From contig NZ_VOSW01000021.1 of the NCBI RefSeq assembly GCF_009690905.1, positions 1 to 64,000 on the forward strand: a stretch of DNA of 64,000 nt, read 5' to 3'. Source of the DNA: Paraburkholderia madseniana. Its GTDB lineage: Bacteria > Pseudomonadota > Gammaproteobacteria > Burkholderiales > Burkholderiaceae. A program made the position numbers and the translations under genes. Positions 8,413 through 17,466 of the stretch are shown in pieces. The notes beneath the pieces were generated by a model. It had not been told where the DNA came from. It ran no database searches and was given only the letters and a program-made list of their open reading frames with translations. Each line of letters begins with the position of its first letter. The stretch's first letter is position 1.

Positions 8413-10171
8413 TACCGGGCGCGGCATTGGCGGCATTGGCGGCATTGGCGGCATTGGCGGCATGCGCCGGCGCGCCGCCGCGCGGGGCGAGGCCATCACG
8501 ATCGCCGAGGCCCTCGCGCACAGCACGAACCGCGTGAACCCCGTCCGCCAGCGCCGCATGCGTTTCAACCGCCAGTTGCGCCGTCCGCACGTCGGCTTCA
8601 GGCAGCGACAGGTAAAACGTCGTGCCAATGCCCTCTTTCGACTCCGCCCACACGCGTCCGCCGTGCCGTTCCACCACGCGCCGCACGAGCGCGAGGCCGA
8701 TGCCCTCACCCGCCGCCACATTGCCGTGCAGCCGCTGAAAGGCATTGAAAAGCCGCGGCAACGCGACCGCCGGAATGCCCAGGCCATTGTCCCGCACGTA
8801 GAAAATCCGTAGCGAATGCACACCGGGCGGTGCCGGCGTCGTACCAATTTCGATCCGGCCTTCGCGCGCGGGATCCAGATAATTGACCGCATTGCCGATC
8901 AGATTCGCGAACACCTGTTCGAGCGCGGTCGGGTCGCCCCACACCGCCGGCAAATCCTCGACGATGACATGCGCCCGGCGCGCCCGGATCGACCCTTGCA
9001 TGGCATCGACCACGCGCGGCACGATATCGCGCACTTCGACCTTTTGCCGCCGGTACTCCACACGGCCGACACGCGACAGCCGCAATAGCGCGTCGATGAT
9101 ATGAGATGCCCGCAGCACGGCGGTCTGCAGGAAATGCAGCGCCTCGCCGATATCCTCGCCGACCACCCTTTCGATGCGCTGCCGCGGTTCTGCCGCGAGC
9201 GACGACTGGCGCAAGGCCACGCGCAGCTCATCACACGCGCGAATCAGTTCTTTCGAGAAGCCTTGCAGATTCACCAGCGGCGCACGCAGGTCGTGCGACA
9301 CGCTATAGATGAACATTTCGTTTTCCTGAGTCTGTTGCCGCAAGGTCTCGTTGATGCGCGCCAGTTCGCTGGTGCGCCGCGCCAGATCGGACTGGAAACG
9401 CGCCTGGATGCGCTCGGCTTCGAGCAGGCGCCGGCTGGTTTCATGCAAGGTCAGATCGAGCCGGGCGATTTCATCGCGCCCCGGGCTGATCGGCGCCAGC
9501 GGCTCGTTGCCCGCGAGGCGCCCGGCGTTATCGGACAGCACCGCAAGCCGGCCGCGCACGCCGCGCGTGAACAGCCACACGGCCAGCGCGACGAATAGCA
9601 AGGAGCCGAACACGGCCGCGACGATCAGCGTCTGTTGCCGTTCACGCGCGGCGTCGGCGGCATTCGAGCGCAATGTGTCGAGGCGCCGCTCTTCAGCCTG
9701 GAAAGCCACCACCTGCTGACGGAAGCGATCGAGCACGTCGGCCGAGGCCAGCTCGCGGAAGCGATCGAGCAGATCACGCCGCCGCCCCGAATGCAGCATG
9801 TCCTGAACGCGGTCCGACCATTGCCGATACCCCTGCACGGCCTGGCGCACCTGCACCACGCGCTCGACTTGCGCCGGGTTGTCGGCAACCAGCTCGGCCA
9901 GTTGATCGATGCGACGGTCGACGTCGACCCACAAGGTGACCGGCGTCGTAAAGCGGGTATCGTTGGCGAGCACCGCGCCGCGCAGCGCCACGGACTCACT
10001 CAGCACCGGATCGAGAATCGCGATGGTCTGGCGCAGCACGTCTTCGCTATGGATGGCCCACCGTTCGGCTTGCGTCGCGTCGGCCTGCGCCATGACGAGT
10101 CCAGACAGCAACGCCAGTTCGAAGACGGCCGGAATTGCGATCAGCAACAGGCCTTTAGTGGTCAGTCTCAT
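8399..10171 (-). CDS. membrane sensor histidine kinase (CHASE3-like, HAMP, HisKA, HATPase)
   Basis: 590 residues from ATG 10171 (the frame is open further upstream). Order of parts: TM1 at ~7-28; a helical periplasmic CHASE3-like region at ~30-178; TM2 at ~182-201; HAMP at ~202-255; a coiled coil; the HisKA box YSVSHDLRAPLVNLQGF with phospho-acceptor His293; then HATPase N-box (NLIGNAVNYLD), G1 (VRDNGLGIP) and G2 (GEGIGLALVRRVV). It autophosphorylates and should pass phosphate to a response regulator, but none is encoded nearby, so it is an orphan kinase here. The C-terminus ends in an Ala-Asn-Ala repeat from a 9-bp tandem repeat. Confidence 0.9.
   Translation of the reverse strand: MRLTTKGLLLIAIPAVFELALLSGLVMAQADATQAERWAIHSEDVLRQTIAILDPVLSESVALRGAVLANDTRFTTPVTLWVDVDRRIDQLAELVADNPAQVERVVQVRQAVQGYRQWSDRVQDMLHSGRRRDLLDRFRELASADVLDRFRQQVVAFQAEERRLDTLRSNAADAARERQQTLIVAAVFGSLLFVALAVWLFTRGVRGRLAVLSDNAGRLAGNEPLAPISPGRDEIARLDLTLHETSRRLLEAERIQARFQSDLARRTSELARINETLRQQTQENEMFIYSVSHDLRAPLVNLQGFSKELIRACDELRVALRQSSLAAEPRQRIERVVGEDIGEALHFLQTAVLRASHIIDALLRLSRVGRVEYRRQKVEVRDIVPRVVDAMQGSIRARRAHVIVEDLPAVWGDPTALEQVFANLIGNAVNYLDPAREGRIEIGTTPAPPGVHSLRIFYVRDNGLGIPAVALPRLFNAFQRLHGNVAAGEGIGLALVRRVVERHGGRVWAESKEGIGTTFYLSLPEADVRTAQLAVETHAALADGVHAVRAVREGLGDRDGLAPRGGAPAHAANAANAANAANAAPGISTR
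8424..8464. repeat. 9-bp tandem repeat (GCATTGGCG) in kinase C-terminus
   Basis: Four perfect copies of GCATTGGCG (8424-8459) plus a partial fifth. On the minus strand they encode repeated Asn-Ala-Ala at the end of the histidine kinase. The length is a multiple of three, so copy-number change would lengthen or shorten the tail without frameshift. Confidence 0.85.
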
Positions 10172-10386
10172 GCGTGCGCATTGGAAGTCGATGGCCGGCA
10201 GATCGTGCGCGGGACGGCACATTATGTCGGCGTTTGCGCAGGAAGACAAAGACGGCGCGCCACCGACCAGGCTTGTGCCGCCAAATACGAACCCGGGCAC
10301 AACGAATCCGCATAAAACGTCAGGCTTTTGAATTAAACGTAAATCAAATCGAATGCTGTGCCCCGATTTGGAACGTTAGGACCAGT

Positions 10387-10542
10387 ATGAAACCGTTGCG
10401 CACTTACATTTTGCTTTCATCGTTGTCCGAGGTGCAAAGGATGGTGCACTACCGGATCGGGAGCGATCGGTGCGAATCCCATCCCGGTGCGGATTTGCAT
10501 TTCGGCGACGCCGGAGCATGCAAGCGTCGGCTGATGGCTTAA
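10387..10542 (+). CDS. possible small protein, unknown
   Basis: A 51-residue frame starting MKPLRTYILLSSLSEVQR with a weak AGGA ribosome binding site 7 bp upstream. It has balanced composition and three cysteine/histidine-containing patches near the C-terminus. It lies in the gap between two minus-strand genes and has no recognised relatives. It may be chance; no supporting operon context exists. Confidence 0.3.
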   Translation: MKPLRTYILLSSLSEVQRMVHYRIGSDRCESHPGADLHFGDAGACKRRLMA

Positions 10543-10577
10543 CCGCTAATTGACCGCAAATTAACTGCAAACCAGGG

Positions 10578-10925
10578 TCAGCGGCGTGCCGGATGTTTCA
10601 CGTCCCCATGCTCGCCGATCAGGCCGAATTCGATCGGGCAACGCGTGTAGAACACCGGGACGCTGCCCGCTCGCACCGCCTCGAGCAAGGCTTCCGCCTC
10701 CCCTTCGGTGACCGCGAAGATCACCATCTGCGGTTGATCCGCCAGTTCGAAGAAGCGCGCTGCGTGCCGTGCGCCTGCGTGGCCGACCCCTTCGGACGCC
10801 GCTACGACGGTCGCGCCATGAATGCCGACGAGCTTCGCGATCGACAGCAGACATTCCACGACCGATTGATGGCCGTGGCGCCGGTTCTTCTCCGTATAGA
10901 ACGTGAGCTGGTAGCCCTTCGTCAT
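10578..10925 (-). CDS. DUF190 protein
   Basis: 115 residues from ATG 10925. The sequence matches the DUF190 family (PII-like fold): GYQLTFYTEKNRRHGHQ at the N-terminus and TVVAASEGVGHAG in the middle. DUF190 genes are repeatedly found next to crcB, and here it is divergent from crcB across a 295-bp gap that holds a fluoride riboswitch on the crcB side. By analogy to PII-like proteins it may bind a small ligand and modulate a transporter; its link to fluoride is inferred from neighbourhood. Confidence 0.85.
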   Translation of the reverse strand: MTKGYQLTFYTEKNRRHGHQSVVECLLSIAKLVGIHGATVVAASEGVGHAGARHAARFFELADQPQMVIFAVTEGEAEALLEAVRAGSVPVFYTRCPIEFGLIGEHGDVKHPARR

Positions 10926-11072
10926 GTCGGCCTCCCGCGCAGTTGCGGCGTTGCAGTGGCCCACGGCAGATGCTCGCAGGCTCTCGATTCATTCTAGATC
11001 ACGCCCCAAACCACGCAGAGTGCACATGCGCGCCGCGATGGCTCTCACCTGTCCCCAATGCCCTGCCAATGC

Positions 11073-11078
11073 TAGACT
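11073..11078 (+). promoter_or_regulatory. candidate -10 box for crcB leader
   Basis: TAGACT sits 8 bp before the riboswitch core, which would place the transcript start at about the first aptamer base. No convincing -35 box was seen. Confidence 0.35.
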
Positions 11079-11086
11079 GGCGCGCT

Positions 11087-11134
11087 GGAGATGGCATTCT
11101 CCATTAACCGCCCTCAATGGCTGATGATGCCTGC
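11087..11134 (+). ncRNA. fluoride riboswitch (crcB motif)
   Basis: The conserved elements of the fluoride aptamer occur in order: GGAGATGGCATTCTCC (11087-11102) forming the first hairpin, ATTAACCGCC (11103-11112), and GGCTGATGATGCCTGC (11119-11134). The core is ~85 bp upstream of crcB, the classic target. A possible expression platform follows: GATGCC (11126-11131), which is part of the aptamer, can pair with GGCATC (11158-11163), so fluoride-bound and free states could expose different downstream structures. The platform is inference; the aptamer match is strong. Confidence 0.88.
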
Positions 11135-11220
11135 TTCGCCCGGACGATTGCGGACGCGGCATCACGCCACCCGCTCGAGCCCGGTTTGTCGACCTTTTGA
11201 CTACGTCAGAGTACTTTTGC

Positions 11221-11601
11221 ATGTATTTGTCCATTCTCGCGGTCGGCATTGGCGGCGCGCTCGGCTCACTGTTCCGCTGGTTTCTCGGTATCCGTTTGAA
11301 CGGCCTGTTCACGGGTATGCCGCTCGGCACCTTCGCCGCTAACGTGATCGCCGGCTATGTCATCGGCGTCGCGGTCGCGGGGTTCGCACGGGCGCCGCAG
11401 ATCGCGCCCGAATGGCGGCTCTTCATCATCACGGGCTTGATGGGCGGCCTGTCGACCTTCTCGACGTTCTCAGCGGAAGTCGTGCAGCGCTTGCAGGACG
11501 GCCGGCTCGGCTGGGCGGCAGGCGAGATCGTCATTCACGTGGCGGCTTCGCTCGTCATGACGATCCTGGGCATCGCAACCGTTTCGTTGCTGTCGCGCTG
11601 A
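11221..11601 (+). CDS. crcB: fluoride exporter CrcB (Fluc)
   Basis: 126 residues from ATG 11221. Four hydrophobic helices are present with the family motifs [10 protein letters not shown] in TM1, [15 protein letters not shown] in TM2 and [15 protein letters not shown] in TM3, including the Asn and Phe/Ser residues that line the fluoride pore. Fluc channels are dual-topology dimers, and a single copy suffices. The fluoride riboswitch in the leader is expected to raise expression when fluoride enters the cell. DUF190 is the divergent neighbour. Confidence 0.96.
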   Translation: MYLSILAVGIGGALGSLFRWFLGIRLNGLFTGMPLGTFAANVIAGYVIGVAVAGFARAPQIAPEWRLFIITGLMGGLSTFSTFSAEVVQRLQDGRLGWAAGEIVIHVAASLVMTILGIATVSLLSR

Positions 11602-11664
11602 ACGCTACACATATTCCAATCAGATTAATCGGCCTAAGCGCTTCCCCCAGATAGCGCTATTGCA

Positions 11665-12084
11665 TCACGCCTCATTAGCTTTATGTGCTTTAGCTCGAGT
11701 ACTCGCAGGCGCATTTTTCTTCAATTTGGTCTGGTTGTACTCGATAGCGGCACGCACGAGTTTCTTTAAAGCGGGTCCATTGACCTTATCGCCCTCGAAA
11801 AAATCGATCGCCCGTCTCGCGTTGCCGTCGAGGCCCGCGTTGAAAAGCTTGTCGGGATCCGGGAGATTCGCCCCGTGGGCAAAGGTCAGCTTCACCTTCC
11901 CTTTGTGGGCGTTGGCGACCGCGATCATTCCGTCGCGGGACCACACCGGGCTTCCCATCCACTTCCATTCCTCGATGATCTCCGGGTCGGCTTCGAGGAT
12001 GGTCTTGCGGATGCTGGCGAACGTTTTGCCACGCCAGTCCGTGATGCCTGCGATCAATTGGTCAATGCTTTCCGATGGAGTCAT
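11665..12084 (-). CDS. DUF1801 (YdhG-like) protein
   Basis: 139 residues with the DUF1801 pattern: an N-terminal helical part (SIDQLIAGITDWRGKTFASI), the EEWKWMGSPVWSRDG core, KVKLTFAHGANLPDP, and a Lys-rich tail. The family is small and soluble, with unknown biochemical role and an iron-chaperone-like fold. It is convergent with crcB and is not obviously part of an operon. Confidence 0.85.
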   Translation of the reverse strand: MTPSESIDQLIAGITDWRGKTFASIRKTILEADPEIIEEWKWMGSPVWSRDGMIAVANAHKGKVKLTFAHGANLPDPDKLFNAGLDGNARRAIDFFEGDKVNGPALKKLVRAAIEYNQTKLKKNAPASTRAKAHKANEA

Positions 12085-12345
12085 TGGATCCTTATGCCTC
12101 GAATTATTGTTCGGTTTCGAAAGAGCCTAGCTTTGAATTGTGCCCGCATCAATCTATTCGAGCTAGAACCTGTGTCAGTGCCGCAAACTATTGCTGTAAA
12201 CCCGCCCCTGACGCTGACAAAAACAATCGTCCGGCATTGCATTTTACTGAGGCCTGGTGGGACATTTATTTCCCCATTTTTTTCGATTTTTGTTGTTGAT
12301 GACAGACGTAAGATCGCCGCAGCCTGAATAGAAGAAGGGGCAAAA

Positions 12346-13494
12346 ATGGCGATCACCTTGAATTTGTCAGCGTCCGCGAATCTGAATAAGTCGCTAAAGA
12401 TCGACGCGATTCGATTCCTCGCGGCTTTCTGGGTCCTGATGTATCACTTCAAGCCCCCCGCGTTTAAAGAACTTCTGTCTCATCAACTCGCCATCCTCGG
12501 CGGCGCATTGTGGTCCGGCTCGACAGCGCTGTTCGCGGGCCCTGCCGCCGTCATCGTCTTCTTTGTCATTTCCGGCTATTGCATCCACAACGCATATCAA
12601 AAGGATGTGACGCTAAAGCCGATCAACTATTACGCATCCAGATTCATCCGCATTGGATTACCGCTGGTCATCCTGCTGTGCCTCGTTCAACCTTTGCCGA
12701 CCGGACAGGACTATCTGGAATCCGTACTGTGGTCGCTCTACTGCGAGATGGTGTATTACGCCGCTTATCCGCTCCTGCGCGCCCGCTTTCGCTACATCGG
12801 CGAAATGATCGTTGGCTGCGCGGTTGCGGCAGGCGTGATGGTGGCCGTGGTTCGTCTGATCGGGCACCCGGTTTGCCACGGCTGCGTCATTGAGACGTAT
12901 GGCGTTCCGGGTACGGCTTTACTGTATGCGGCTGGATGGATCTTCGGCTGCCTGATCGCGGAGACTCAGCGCAACGCGGAGCAGTTCCACATCCGTGGCG
13001 CATATTCGCCGCTTACCCTGATGATCAAGCGCGGCCTTGATCGAAGCACCCGTTTTCTCGCGAATCACCTGGTTGCGCTGAGAGTGGTAATTGTCGCGGC
13101 CGGGGCGGCCATTATGATTTTGCTGTCCGAATCGAATCTCAAACCGGCCGTTGTGCCGTTGATTACGCCCGATATCACGCTTCCGCTATTTCAGTTCCTG
13201 GCGGCAGTCTGGATCGCGGCGGAGACTGCCACGCCGTCCAGAAGCGGCGTCTGGTCCAGACTGGCTACTTTTGGCGCGTGGTCCTATAGCCTCTATCTTT
13301 GCCACAAGATGGCGCTCGCCCTGCTGGAAATGACCCGATTCGACGAGACGTCCCGATTCGCATGGTTCGTACAGGTGGCGTTGGCATTCGCCATCAGTTA
13401 TGCGTTTTACCGGATGATCGAAAAGCCTTCGCATCTGATTTCCCAGCGGCTGCGGAAATACACGCCGAATGCGCCTGCTGCACCAGCCGCTTGA
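12346..13494 (+). CDS. acyltransferase 3 family membrane protein
   Basis: 382 residues, preceded by AAGGGG. About ten membrane helices. The first carries the acyltransferase-3 hallmark, IRFLAAFWVLMYHF, with Arg23 and the likely catalytic His34. These enzymes transfer acyl groups to surface carbohydrates such as LPS, exopolysaccharide or Nod-type glycans. No glycan biosynthesis gene lies nearby, so the acceptor is unknown. The 260-bp region upstream is markedly richer in A+T than neighbouring DNA, a possible sign that this gene was acquired separately. Confidence 0.88.
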   Translation: MAITLNLSASANLNKSLKIDAIRFLAAFWVLMYHFKPPAFKELLSHQLAILGGALWSGSTALFAGPAAVIVFFVISGYCIHNAYQKDVTLKPINYYASRFIRIGLPLVILLCLVQPLPTGQDYLESVLWSLYCEMVYYAAYPLLRARFRYIGEMIVGCAVAAGVMVAVVRLIGHPVCHGCVIETYGVPGTALLYAAGWIFGCLIAETQRNAEQFHIRGAYSPLTLMIKRGLDRSTRFLANHLVALRVVIVAAGAAIMILLSESNLKPAVVPLITPDITLPLFQFLAAVWIAAETATPSRSGVWSRLATFGAWSYSLYLCHKMALALLEMTRFDETSRFAWFVQVALAFAISYAFYRMIEKPSHLISQRLRKYTPNAPAAPAA

Positions 13495-13588
13495 CGCCAC
13501 TGCATAAAACGACTGCATGAGCGAGCCGGCAATATCAGTTAGCGTCGCTTCGGGCCCGCTCCCGGACCATCCGATCAGCGCGAGCGCC

Positions 13589-14179
13589 TCATAGCTGCCC
13601 CGGACGCGGATCAGCCACGAAACCGCCACGATTGGGCATCGCCACACGCGGCAACGAGGCTGCGTCGAGCCGCGTATTCGCCGGCACGATGCCGTTCTGG
13701 TTGAGCAGAAATGCGCTGAGCGCGTACACCTCGTCGGCGGAAAGCGATTCGGGCGCGTTGTAAGGCATCGCGCGGCGGATATAGTCGAACAGCGTCGTCG
13801 CATAGGGCCAGTAGCTGCCCACGGTGCGCTTCGGCTTCGCGCTGGTCAGTGTGCCCTGCCCGCCGACCAGTTGATCGCCGAGACCGCCCTCGCCATGCGC
13901 GCCGTGGCACGCCGCGCATTTCGCGGCGAATATGTGCGCGCCAGTGGCGACGTCGCCGCTGCCCGCAGGCAGGCCGCGGCCATCCGGCGCGATGTCGATG
14001 TTCCAGGCGGCGAGGTCCTGATCCGTGAGCGGCGTGCCGATCTCGTGGATCGACCTGGCGCTCTGGTCACCCGGCGCGATCGATGAGCACGATGCCAGCG
14101 CCGAGAGCGACACCAGCACAGCCAGCGCGGTCCGTGCCGTTCGCGCCGGCATACCTCTCAAACGGCGGCCATCACGCAT
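13589..14179 (-). CDS. monoheme c-type cytochrome partner of SoxC-like sulfite dehydrogenase
   Basis: 196 residues from ATG 14179. Residues 1-30 are a signal ending LSALASC, a lipobox-like site (Cys31), so it may be membrane-anchored. One heme site CAACH (Cys88, Cys91, His92) is followed by a candidate Met ligand in RRAMPYNAPESL. The start codon overlaps the 3' end of soxC by 8 bp, indicating translational coupling, so it most likely accepts electrons from the SoxC-like molybdoenzyme, as SoxD or SorB do. It is shorter than the diheme SoxD of Paracoccus. It is the last gene of the leftward operon. Confidence 0.88.
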   Translation of the reverse strand: MRDGRRLRGMPARTARTALAVLVSLSALASCSSIAPGDQSARSIHEIGTPLTDQDLAAWNIDIAPDGRGLPAGSGDVATGAHIFAAKCAACHGAHGEGGLGDQLVGGQGTLTSAKPKRTVGSYWPYATTLFDYIRRAMPYNAPESLSADEVYALSAFLLNQNGIVPANTRLDAASLPRVAMPNRGGFVADPRPGQL

Positions 14180-15440
14180 TACGCACCTCGCCGCTTGCAT
14201 CCACTCGCCATTGCTGGATCGCGTTGTAGTGATACTGCGAATTCAGGCCGCGCGCGGCGACGAGTTCGGCACGGGTCGGTTGCACATAGCCGGTCGAATC
14301 GGTGGCGCGCGAAAGAATCACGGCAGCGCCGCCATCCCAACGCCAGTCCGCCTGAAAGCGCGTCAGCGCACGATCCAGGATCGCACCGTCCAGACGCGCG
14401 GGACGCCACGTCGCGCCGCCGTCGGTCGACACATCCACCTTGCGGATCGTCCCGCGTCCGGACCAGGCCAGACCGGTGATCGGGTAATAGCCGTGCGTGG
14501 TGAGACGATGTCCCGGCGACGGCCGCGTGATCACCGACTTCGCGTCCATCTCGAACGCAAACTGACGCGCGGTGCCGTTCGCGAGCAGGCTGGTGTACTT
14601 CGACGTTTCCTCGCGCGTTTGCAACGGCGCATTGACCACCTTCAGCCGGCGCAGCCACTTGACGTTCGTATTGCCCTCGAAGCCGGGAACGATCAGACGC
14701 AACGGATAACCGTTCTCGGGGCGCAAGCGTTCGCCGTTTTGCGCGTAGACCACCAGCGCGCGATCGAGTATCCGTTCGAGCGGCAAGCTGCGCGTCATCG
14801 CAGCGGCGTCCGCGCCTTCGGCCAGCAACCAGCCGCCGCCGCTTGTGTTGCCGGACGCCGTCACACCGCCCACCTCTTCGAGCAAAGTCGACAAACGCAC
14901 CCCGGTCCATTCGCAGCACGACAACAAACCATGCGTGAGTTGCACCGGCATGCCGCTCGGGCCATTCCATTCATTGCCGGTATTACCGGAGCATTCGAGA
15001 AAATGAATCCGCGATTCGGACGGCAGGCGCAGCAGATCGTCCATCGTGAACAGTTTCGGCGTGCGTACAAGGCCGTGAATGGCCAGCCGATGCTGATCGG
15101 GGTCGATGTCGGGCACGCCGCCGTGATGACGTTCGTAGACCAGGCCGTTGGGTGTGAGCGTGCCGTGCAGATCGGCGAGCGGCGTCATCGACGAAGCCGC
15201 GCCGGGCAGTGGCCACGCGCGCGCACTCCGCCGCACGACATTCGCCTCATACGGTGACGGCACACCGTATGGATGTTCGAGAACGGGCGCACCGGGCACG
15301 CGGCTCGATTGCGCGACCGCGAGCGGCTTGAGCAATTCACTTGCGGTAGCAGCTTGAGAAGCGACCAGGCCGCCGGCCGCCAGGCGACCCAGCAGTCGAC
15401 GGCGGCCGCGCGACGGCGGGGAGTTGTGCGGATTCATCAT
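14172..15440 (-). CDS. soxC: SoxC-like molybdopterin sulfite/sulfane dehydrogenase
   Basis: 422 residues. A Tat signal is clear (RGRRRLLGRLAAGGLVASQA, residues 11-30), so the folded Mo enzyme is exported. The sulfite-oxidase fold shows the Mo-ligating Cys150 in HFLECSGNTGNEW, the SoxC-type VYERHHGGVPDIDP stretch, and a C-terminal dimerisation domain. No soxXYZAB genes lie in the window, so a role in oxidising sulfite, to sulfate, is more likely than complete thiosulfate oxidation; the sulfite would come from desulfonation. It is coupled to the cytochrome gene and sits downstream of a sulfonate-type ABC importer. Confidence 0.9.
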   Translation of the reverse strand: MMNPHNSPPSRGRRRLLGRLAAGGLVASQAATASELLKPLAVAQSSRVPGAPVLEHPYGVPSPYEANVVRRSARAWPLPGAASSMTPLADLHGTLTPNGLVYERHHGGVPDIDPDQHRLAIHGLVRTPKLFTMDDLLRLPSESRIHFLECSGNTGNEWNGPSGMPVQLTHGLLSCCEWTGVRLSTLLEEVGGVTASGNTSGGGWLLAEGADAAAMTRSLPLERILDRALVVYAQNGERLRPENGYPLRLIVPGFEGNTNVKWLRRLKVVNAPLQTREETSKYTSLLANGTARQFAFEMDAKSVITRPSPGHRLTTHGYYPITGLAWSGRGTIRKVDVSTDGGATWRPARLDGAILDRALTRFQADWRWDGGAAVILSRATDSTGYVQPTRAELVAARGLNSQYHYNAIQQWRVDASGEVRNA

Positions 15441-15556
15441 GGCGTCGGCGCATCATAGGCAAGCCGATTAGCGTAACGATGCCTTCCGCCATGGCCAAAC
15501 GATAAATTCGACTATCGATCGACGCAGACGGCATATCAGACGGATACGGGGCGCCG

Positions 15557-16594
15557 TTAAGCCAGCACGTTCGAGAACACCCGATCCGCGAGACGGTTGG
15601 AATCAGTCCCGCTGTTAAGCACGCCGACCGCCTTCAGATCGTCGGCATAAAGCGAGATCTCCTTCTTGAACGCATCCCCAACCGGATGGTGGCGATCGGT
15701 ATGGCTCTTGAGCATCGCCGCCAACTGGCTCACATCGGCGGACGGCGTATAGACCGAGAAAATCGCGGCGGCATCCGCAGGATGATTCGCAGTCCACTCC
15801 GTCGCTTCGAGCAGCGCCTGCGTCAACGCCTGCGCGGTGGCGCGATCCTTTCGCACCAGCGTACCGCGCACGCCGAGCACGCAGCACGAACGCGTCTGAT
15901 ATTCACCGCACAGATTGTTCGACACCTCATACAGGTGGTCGGATTCGCGGATCGACCAGATCGTCGGGTCGCCATCCGCGATCGCCTGCACTTCGCCCTT
16001 CTTCAGCGCTTCGCCGAGCAGGTTCGCCGGATACTGGCGCCAGTTCACATCGCGCTCCGGATCGACGCCGATCTTCTTCAACACGATGGCGAAGAAATTC
16101 TTGGTCGGACTCGCCATATCGCTCACGCCGATCGTACGCCCCTTCAGTCCCGCCACATCGACGATGCCCGACGCGCGCGTGGCCAGCAAACGCATGCACC
16201 CGCCGTGAATCCCGGCCGTCAGTTTCACATCGAAGCCCTGCTCCAGCGGCTTGATCCAACGCAGCGCCATGCCGACACCCGCATCGGACTTGCCCGTCGC
16301 GATTGCTTCGAGCAACTGATCGGTCGACCCTGAAAAATTCACGAGTTCCACCTGTAAACCGTGTCGCTCGAAAAAGCCCTGCTTCACAGCAACGGCAACA
16401 GGCGCGGTACAGATCGCGCCCGCGTTCCAGGAAAGCTTGAGGGGCTTAAGCGGAGCCTGCGGCGTTTGAGCAAACGCGAGCGTTCCCGGTATCAGCGACG
16501 CACCACCGAGCGCCGCCGCGCCCGCGGTCCAGGCCGTCTTGCGCAACCACGCGCGGCGGGCCGGACTCAGCGGAGATTCATCGTAGGGATTCAT
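15557..16594 (-). CDS. ABC substrate-binding protein, sulfonate/nitrate/taurine (SsuA/TauA) type
   Basis: 345 residues. The N-terminal signal has paired arginines (SPARRAWLRKTAW, residues 10-22) followed by a hydrophobic run ending TLAFAQ, so Tat or Sec export is possible. The mature part begins LKLSWNAGAICTAPVAVAVK and has the cluster-F PBP2 pattern VELVNFSGSTDQLLEAIATG. It belongs to the NMT1/SsuA family that captures alkanesulfonates, taurine, nitrate or thiamine precursors. It is encoded with an ATPase and one permease in the same operon; its ligand is probably a sulfonate or sulfate ester, inferred from the neighbours. Confidence 0.88.
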   Translation of the reverse strand: MNPYDESPLSPARRAWLRKTAWTAGAAALGGASLIPGTLAFAQTPQAPLKPLKLSWNAGAICTAPVAVAVKQGFFERHGLQVELVNFSGSTDQLLEAIATGKSDAGVGMALRWIKPLEQGFDVKLTAGIHGGCMRLLATRASGIVDVAGLKGRTIGVSDMASPTKNFFAIVLKKIGVDPERDVNWRQYPANLLGEALKKGEVQAIADGDPTIWSIRESDHLYEVSNNLCGEYQTRSCCVLGVRGTLVRKDRATAQALTQALLEATEWTANHPADAAAIFSVYTPSADVSQLAAMLKSHTDRHHPVGDAFKKEISLYADDLKAVGVLNSGTDSNRLADRVFSNVLA

Positions 16595-16635
16595 GGTTGA
16601 CTGTTCCTCTGGTCGTTATCGATTGTTCTATTCGT

Positions 16636-17466
16636 TCAGGTGTCGAGTCCGAGCTGGGCGAGCACCTCGCGGCGCAGCGCCACCAGTTTCGGATCGTCGC
16701 GATGGCGCGGATACGGCGCGTCGTTACGCACTTCGGCGACCACACGCGCCGGCCGCTCGCTGAAAACGATCACGCGGTCGGCGAGCAGGAGCGCCTCTTC
16801 GACGTCGTGCGTCACCAGCAACACGGAAAAGCGGGCGTCCAGCCAGAGCCGCGCGAGTTCACCTTGCATGCGGATACGTGTGAGGGAGTCGAGCTTGCCG
16901 AACGGCTCGTCCAGCACCAGCAGCGCCGGATCGTTGACGAGCGCGCGGGCCAGCGCCACGCGCTGCGCCATGCCACCCGATAATTGATGCGGAAACGCTT
17001 CAGCGAATTCACTAAGGCCGACTAACTCCAGTGCGGCGTCGATCCGTTGCTGCGCCTGCTTCTCTTGCGGACCGCTGCGTCGCGCGAAGCGTTCGCGCTG
17101 CGCCTGCGGACCGACCCCGACATTGCCGCGCACTGTGCGCCATGGGTACAAGGTCGGGTCCTGAAACACCACCACACGCGACGGATCGGGACCGACAATT
17201 GCAGCTCCATCTGCCTGCACGCTGCCCTGCGTCGGCGTATCGAGTCCAGCGACCAGCCGCAGCAAGGTGGACTTGCCGCAACCACTCGGGCCGAGCAGCG
17301 CGACGAACTCGCCCGGCTCGACCGTAAAGCTGACGTCGTGCAGCACCGGCAACGCGGCGCCACGCAGCGCGAATTGATGACTGACGTGGCGCACGTCAAT
17401 GCGCGCGCCGTCGCGGACCGGCCGAGCAGCGGCCGACTGATTCAACACTTCGGGTACGGCTACCAT
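16636..17466 (-). CDS. ABC transporter ATP-binding protein (SsuB/TauB type)
   Basis: 276 residues. Walker A GPSGCGKST (residues 59-67), Q-loop VVFQDPTLYPW, signature LSGGMAQRVALARAL, Walker B LLVLDEPF and the H-loop VTHDVEEAL are all intact. It is close to SsuB/TauB/NrtD. The start overlaps the permease stop by 7 bp, consistent with coupling. An N-terminal ~20-residue extension precedes the ATPase fold. It supplies energy for the permease at 17460-18518. Confidence 0.93.
   Translation of the reverse strand: MVAVPEVLNQSAAARPVRDGARIDVRHVSHQFALRGAALPVLHDVSFTVEPGEFVALLGPSGCGKSTLLRLVAGLDTPTQGSVQADGAAIVGPDPSRVVVFQDPTLYPWRTVRGNVGVGPQAQRERFARRSGPQEKQAQQRIDAALELVGLSEFAEAFPHQLSGGMAQRVALARALVNDPALLVLDEPFGKLDSLTRIRMQGELARLWLDARFSVLLVTHDVEEALLLADRVIVFSERPARVVAEVRNDAPYPRHRDDPKLVALRREVLAQLGLDT

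Noticed and set aside
8424..8464. Short repeats that might hint at a CRISPR array
   Set aside because: They are contiguous 9-bp tandem copies with no spacers and lie inside a coding sequence.
10430..10540. Patch with GGTGC..AATCCC elements suggesting a cobalamin-type riboswitch
   Set aside because: The conserved B12-box and surrounding helices are not present, and there is no B12-related gene downstream.
13589..15440. Complete thiosulfate-oxidising sox cluster
   Set aside because: Only the soxC-like and cytochrome genes exist here; soxXYZAB are absent.
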